Origin: Haplosporangium gracile
Taxonomy: Eukaryota; Mortierellomycota; Mortierellomycetes; Mortierellales; Mortierellaceae
Length of the DNA: 22,892 nt
Assembly (NCBI GenBank): GCA_015499985.1
Contig: JAAAUF010000680.1
Location: 1 to 22,892 of the forward strand
Direction of reading: 5' to 3'
This document shows positions 19,546 through 22,892 of this stretch, in pieces (position 1 is the first letter of the stretch; every line of letters starts with the position of its first letter). Below the pieces are notes generated by a model. That model did no database searches and was not told where the DNA came from. It was given only the letters and a program-made list of their open reading frames with translations. Made by a program: the position numbers and the translations under genes.

Positions 19546-21500
19546 ATGATCTCCACAGCCAACAACTCGTTCTCGACCTTCAGGAACAACTACCTGGCCG
19601 TCTACCTCACCGTCATGAGTATGTCTCCTTTCTGTCTTTTCGCTCTCTGTCTGACTGACGCTGCTAGCACTTTTTTTCTTGCAATGTAGACAAGACAAAC
19701 CAAGAGAACTTGAAAGAAGCAACAGATACAAGGCAGACCAAAGAACAACAGGACAAGAAAGCAAGGAAATGAACCAGAAGGACAGAAAGATCAATTGCAC
19801 GGGAAGCAAACAACAACAATAACAAGCATACACAATCGATCCCAAATCGTTTTTCTGGATATCTCTTATCAATCGCAATACGGACATACATCACAACTGA
19901 GCGTTTCTTCCTTGTTCAAACAATCGAGAAACTAAATCACTTTTCACCTTCCCCCTATTATTGTTATTAACATAACTTCTTACTGCCAACTCGACCATTG
20001 AACCTGATAGTGAGCGACTGGTTGCAGGGTCCTTACTTGTACGCATTGTACCAGTCGTACAACTTTTCGATGTACGACATTGCGGTTCTGTTCATCACTG
20101 GGTTTGTCTCGGGAGCCATCTTTGGAACCGTCATTGCCAACACCGCCGATGTCTGGTATGTTTCTTTTTTCTTTTCTTTGATAGAATCGAGATATATTTC
20201 TCGAGAAGTGACATGAAAGATTGCGATCAAAGAAAGGAGGGACGGTAACTTAAACGGAGACAAGGAGACAGGGGAAAAGAGATGAGGAAGGAGGAAGAAT
20301 GTTTTCGATGCATTGTTCAATCTCTAATATTGATACTTTTTTTTTATTCTTTTGACTTTATAGGGGTCGTAAGAAGATGGCGTTGTTGTTCTGTTTGACT
20401 TCCTCGATCGCCAGTTTGATCCGTCTGTCGAGCAACTACCATTACCTGGTTGTTTCCCACTTGTTGTCAGGTCTCTCGACCGCTCTCTTGTACTGCGTCT
20501 TTGAAGCCTGGTACATCTCCCAGCACCAGCGCAAGGGTAAGTCCCTCCTCTCCTCAGCCCATTTTTTTAAATTGAATGTGGCACAAAAAAACTAATACTT
20601 TTCCCTCCTGTCATAAAAATAGGATTTGCGCCAGCATTGATTGGAGCAACTTTCAGTACGGCGATTTTCCTCAATGGATTGGTAGCGATTTTGGCTGGAA
20701 TTGTGTCGAACATCGCTGTGGAGTGGTCTGGTTCGATGGCGGCACCCTTTGTTGTCAGCGCTGGAACTCTTATCCTCGCTGGATTGTTGATCTCGAGCTC
20801 GTGGGAGGAGAACTATGGTGAGTCCAAGACGAATGCCTCGGGATCTGTCCTCAAGAGCATGCTCGAGGGTCTTGTCGTTCTCAAGAACGATGTCAACATC
20901 CTTTCATTGGGAATGGCGCAGACGGTGTTTGAGTGCTGCATGTACACGTTCGTGTTGTTGTATACCCCCGCTTTGGAGGCATCGATCAAGGCCTCGGGCA
21001 GCAAGGAGTCTCTCTTGCCTTTGGGATACCTGTTTTCGGGCATGATGGCCTGCAGTATGATGGGTTCGCTCGCCTTCAAGTTCCTTTCGGGCCGTGGTAT
21101 CCAGACCGACAACCTCCTCTCGCTCGCCCTCTTTGTTGCCGGCGCTTCGTTCTGCCTCATTGTCCTCAACACTGCCAACACTTCCTACACCGTCTTGGCT
21201 TTCCTTTTGTTTGAGTTCACCAATGGACTGTACTTCCCTTCGATCGGTACCCTCAGAGCCCAGGCCATTCCTGAGCAGAACCGGACAGGAGTGATGGCTT
21301 TCCTTAGAGTCCCCATGAACTTTGCGGTCATTGCCATCATGTTGCGAGTCGATTCTATGCCCATGACCGAGATCTTCCAAACCTGTGCGCTGTTGAACTT
21401 TGCGGGTGGACTTGTTATTTTCTGGAGGGCAATGGACCCTGCCCGTGGTGCTGGAGGGTATACTACCGCCAAGACTGCTGACGAGTCCCACGAGTTGTAA
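19546..21500 (+). CDS. MFSD5: MFSD5-type major facilitator transporter (molybdate-anion transporter family)
   Basis: Four exons: 19546-19618, 20011-20155, 20364-20536 and 20623-21500 (1269 nt, 422 residues), introns 392, 208 and 86 nt, all GT-AG with matching phases. Family signatures in order: GPYLYALY at 31-38, the loop motif D-V-W-G-R-K ending at 76, HLLSGLSTALLYCVFEAWYI near 105-124, SWEENYGES, and LYFPSIGTLRAQAIPE in the second half. The hydrophobic segments fit a 12-helix MFS carrier. Human MFSD5 (450 residues) and algal MOT2 are linked to molybdate uptake; substrate specificity in this fungus is inferred from family only. ATG 19546 is chosen because it gives the first membrane segment (NNYLAVYLTVMMSDWLQ) without upstream in-frame coding. 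The first intron splits a Met codon. Confidence 0.93.
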
Positions 21501-22106
21501 AGAAAGGAGTCGCTTTTTTTTGTTAGCTTTTAGTAGAACTAGAGATTAACACTAAATGTGTCTATTTATTATTAACCCTCCCTTCATTCATGAACTTGGT
21601 CACGCTTTGTTCTTCTTGTTCTTTCGTGCTTTTTGTCTCATGGCACAGCCATTGCTGCTAAAAAAAAAAAAAAAAGTGAAGTTGAAATAGACAATTGCTA
21701 TTAGTAGCACACCGGGTAATGGACGAAGAAGGCAAGGGAACTAACTCCCTTCGTCCTTCAAAACCCTTTCGTCAAACTTTTCTTTGATGTCTTTTTTAAC
21801 GCAGCCCCTTTTCTCTCCCCAATTAGCTCCAGTCCCACTTGTTTTCCCCGTTTTTTTTTGTTTGTCTCCTCTTTGTTCTTCTTTCGTCTTCTGACCCCAC
21901 CTTCCGACATTCACACTTTTTCTTCCATTCATTCACCTCTACATTCCATTTCACGACACAAAGAACAAAGAACACTTACAAAAAAGAAAATAGAAACTTT
22001 TACTTCGCCCAGCTGATTTCTCCAATTGCTCTTGTGTCACACACACTCTTTCGCAACTCAACTTCTTCGTTTTCCTCACTTCATTTCATACACCATCATT
22101 GACGGT
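21501..22106. promoter_or_regulatory. 606-bp spacer between the MFSD5 and CaMK genes
   Basis: It holds the MFSD5 3' flank, an A16 run at 21660-21675, and then a C/T-rich stretch (about 21760-21960) ahead of the kinase ATG that resembles other leaders here. No gene was found; the minus ORF at 21741-21932 is the complement of the pyrimidine tract. Confidence 0.5.
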
Positions 22107-22892
22107 ATGGCAACAACAGTAGCGGCAACGGTGGTTCCCTGCAAGTACAAGACGGGTCGTGTGCTCGGCGAAGGCACCTATGCCACCGTGCGAGGTATGT
22201 TATGTTATGTTATGTTATGTTATGTTATGTTATGTTATTTTTTTCGTTTTGTGAAAATTCAGAAAGGGGAGACGATGATAAGACAAGAGAAGGTAGAGAG
22301 TAAACCTTGCTTGGTGATCGATTTTTTTTCTTTGTTTTTGAGAGACAATGCATCGAAAACTAACGTCTTTCTTCTTTTCTTTTTTTCCAACCAATACACC
22401 TATCCATGTAGAGGCGGTTCATGTAAGTTAGGAGCAAGGATCCTCATACACAACCTCCACCCGCCAGTGTCAATTGCTACTTATTTTGTTCACTCTCCAA
22501 GCGACTTACAGTCGATAACTCAAAACGAACCTATTCACGGACCTCATCCTCTTTATCTCTCTTCTCATTTTGCAACACAAAACTTTAAAAAAAAAAAATA
22601 GATCGAGTCGGGGAAGAGATATGCTGTGAAGGTGATCAGCAAGAAGCTGATGCAAGGCAAGGAGGATATGATCCGGAACGAGATTGCAGTCCTGAGCCAG
22701 ATATCTGTTGGACATGCCAATATCCTTACCCTCACTGATTACTTCGAGACCTCCAACAACCGTACGCCCTATTTGTTCGTCGTCTTGTTTGAATGTGGAT
22801 TGGATGCAATGAATAATAGGGTATGCAGATGGACTAACTTTCATACCCTTTTCTTCTTTTCGTTATTCTTTTCGTTTGCTGCATGAAAAAAA
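22107..22892 (+). CDS. CMK1: CaMK-family Ser/Thr protein kinase, 5' part (runs off the window)
   Basis: Visible exons: 22107-22194, an 11-nt microexon 22412-22422, and 22602 to either 22761 or 22820. Joined, they give MATTVAATVVPCKYKTG, the glycine loop G21-E-G23-TYATV, the catalytic lysine in AVKVI (K43), helix-C Glu60 in MIRNEIAVL, then ILTLTDYFET. The order and the EAVHIESGKRYAVK style match fungal calmodulin-dependent kinases. The end of exon 3 is uncertain. A donor at 22762 (AAC AAC C|GTACGC) would let the next codon be Leu, giving the family's usual NNLYLV. A donor at 22821 (GTATGC) has a better consensus but adds 19 atypical residues plus an Arg. A CTAAC branch-point match near 22832 suggests the acceptor lies near or just past the edge. 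The catalytic loop and calmodulin-binding tail are outside. Confidence 0.82.
22196..22236 (+). repeat. Pentanucleotide microsatellite ATGTT x8 at a splice donor
   Basis: Eight tandem copies of ATGTT (22197-22236) begin inside the GTATGT donor of kinase intron 1, so the donor hexamer forms the edge of the repeat. Confidence 0.9.

Noticed and set aside
19411..19887. 158-codon minus-strand ORF across the MFSD5 first exon
   Set aside because: It overlaps the supported first exon and intron of the transporter; the purine-rich tail mirrors the CT-rich leader.
20904..21491. 195-codon minus-strand ORF inside MFSD5 exon 4
   Set aside because: Antisense shadow of a well-supported transporter coding exon.
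1..22892. tRNA, rRNA, transposon, CRISPR or prophage features
   Set aside because: I looked for tRNA-type TPsiC boxes outside genes, long inverted or terminal repeats, integrase or reverse transcriptase motifs and regularly spaced repeats; none were convincing.

Overview
This window is nuclear DNA of a filamentous fungus. The genes are densely packed and read in both directions. Most are split by short GT-AG introns with GTAAGT/GTATGT-like donors and, in several cases, CTAAC-type branch points. Pyrimidine-rich leaders lie upstream of several start codons. The gene content and exon style suggest an early-diverging lineage such as Mortierellomycota/Mucoromycota; that placement is inference from protein character, not a measured match. 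There is no sign of prokaryotic operons, viral genes, CRISPR, tRNA or rRNA.

Eight protein-coding genes are supported, left to right. (1) Minus, 707-2263: intronless PPIL4/Cyp6-type nuclear cyclophilin with RRM and RS tail. (2) Plus, 2638-4276: six-exon NOSIP homologue. (3) Minus, 4564-5196: a three-exon gene for a 121-residue glutaredoxin-fold-like protein that resembles the N-terminal domain of animal MDH1B but stands alone; no single long reading frame reveals it. (4) Minus, 5562-7265: intronless disordered protein with polyQ and a C-terminal pair of C2H2 fingers. (5) Minus, 8897-10999: three-exon F-box protein. (6) Plus, 12021-18185: six-exon SH3-WW-RasGEF of the Cdc25 type. (7) Plus, 19546-21500: four-exon MFSD5-type transporter. 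(8) Plus, 22107 to the right edge: 5' part of a CaMK-family kinase with an 11-nt microexon. Every multi-exon model closes in frame with GT-AG splices.

How they relate: genes 1 and 2 are both spliceosome-associated in other eukaryotes and share a 374-bp divergent promoter. Genes 2 and 3 converge on a 287-bp spacer with a T20 tract. Genes 3, 4 and 5 are tandem on the minus strand. Genes 5 and 6 diverge from a 1-kb pyrimidine/purine-biased interval. Genes 6-8 are tandem on the plus strand. The RasGEF and the CaMK are signalling proteins, but nothing here shows that they act together.

No transferred or selfish system was found. The items most worth a second look are the stand-alone MDH1B-like domain, the divergent splicing-factor pair, the RasGEF gene architecture (long internal introns, possible alternative products) and the splice-site oddities in the kinase gene.
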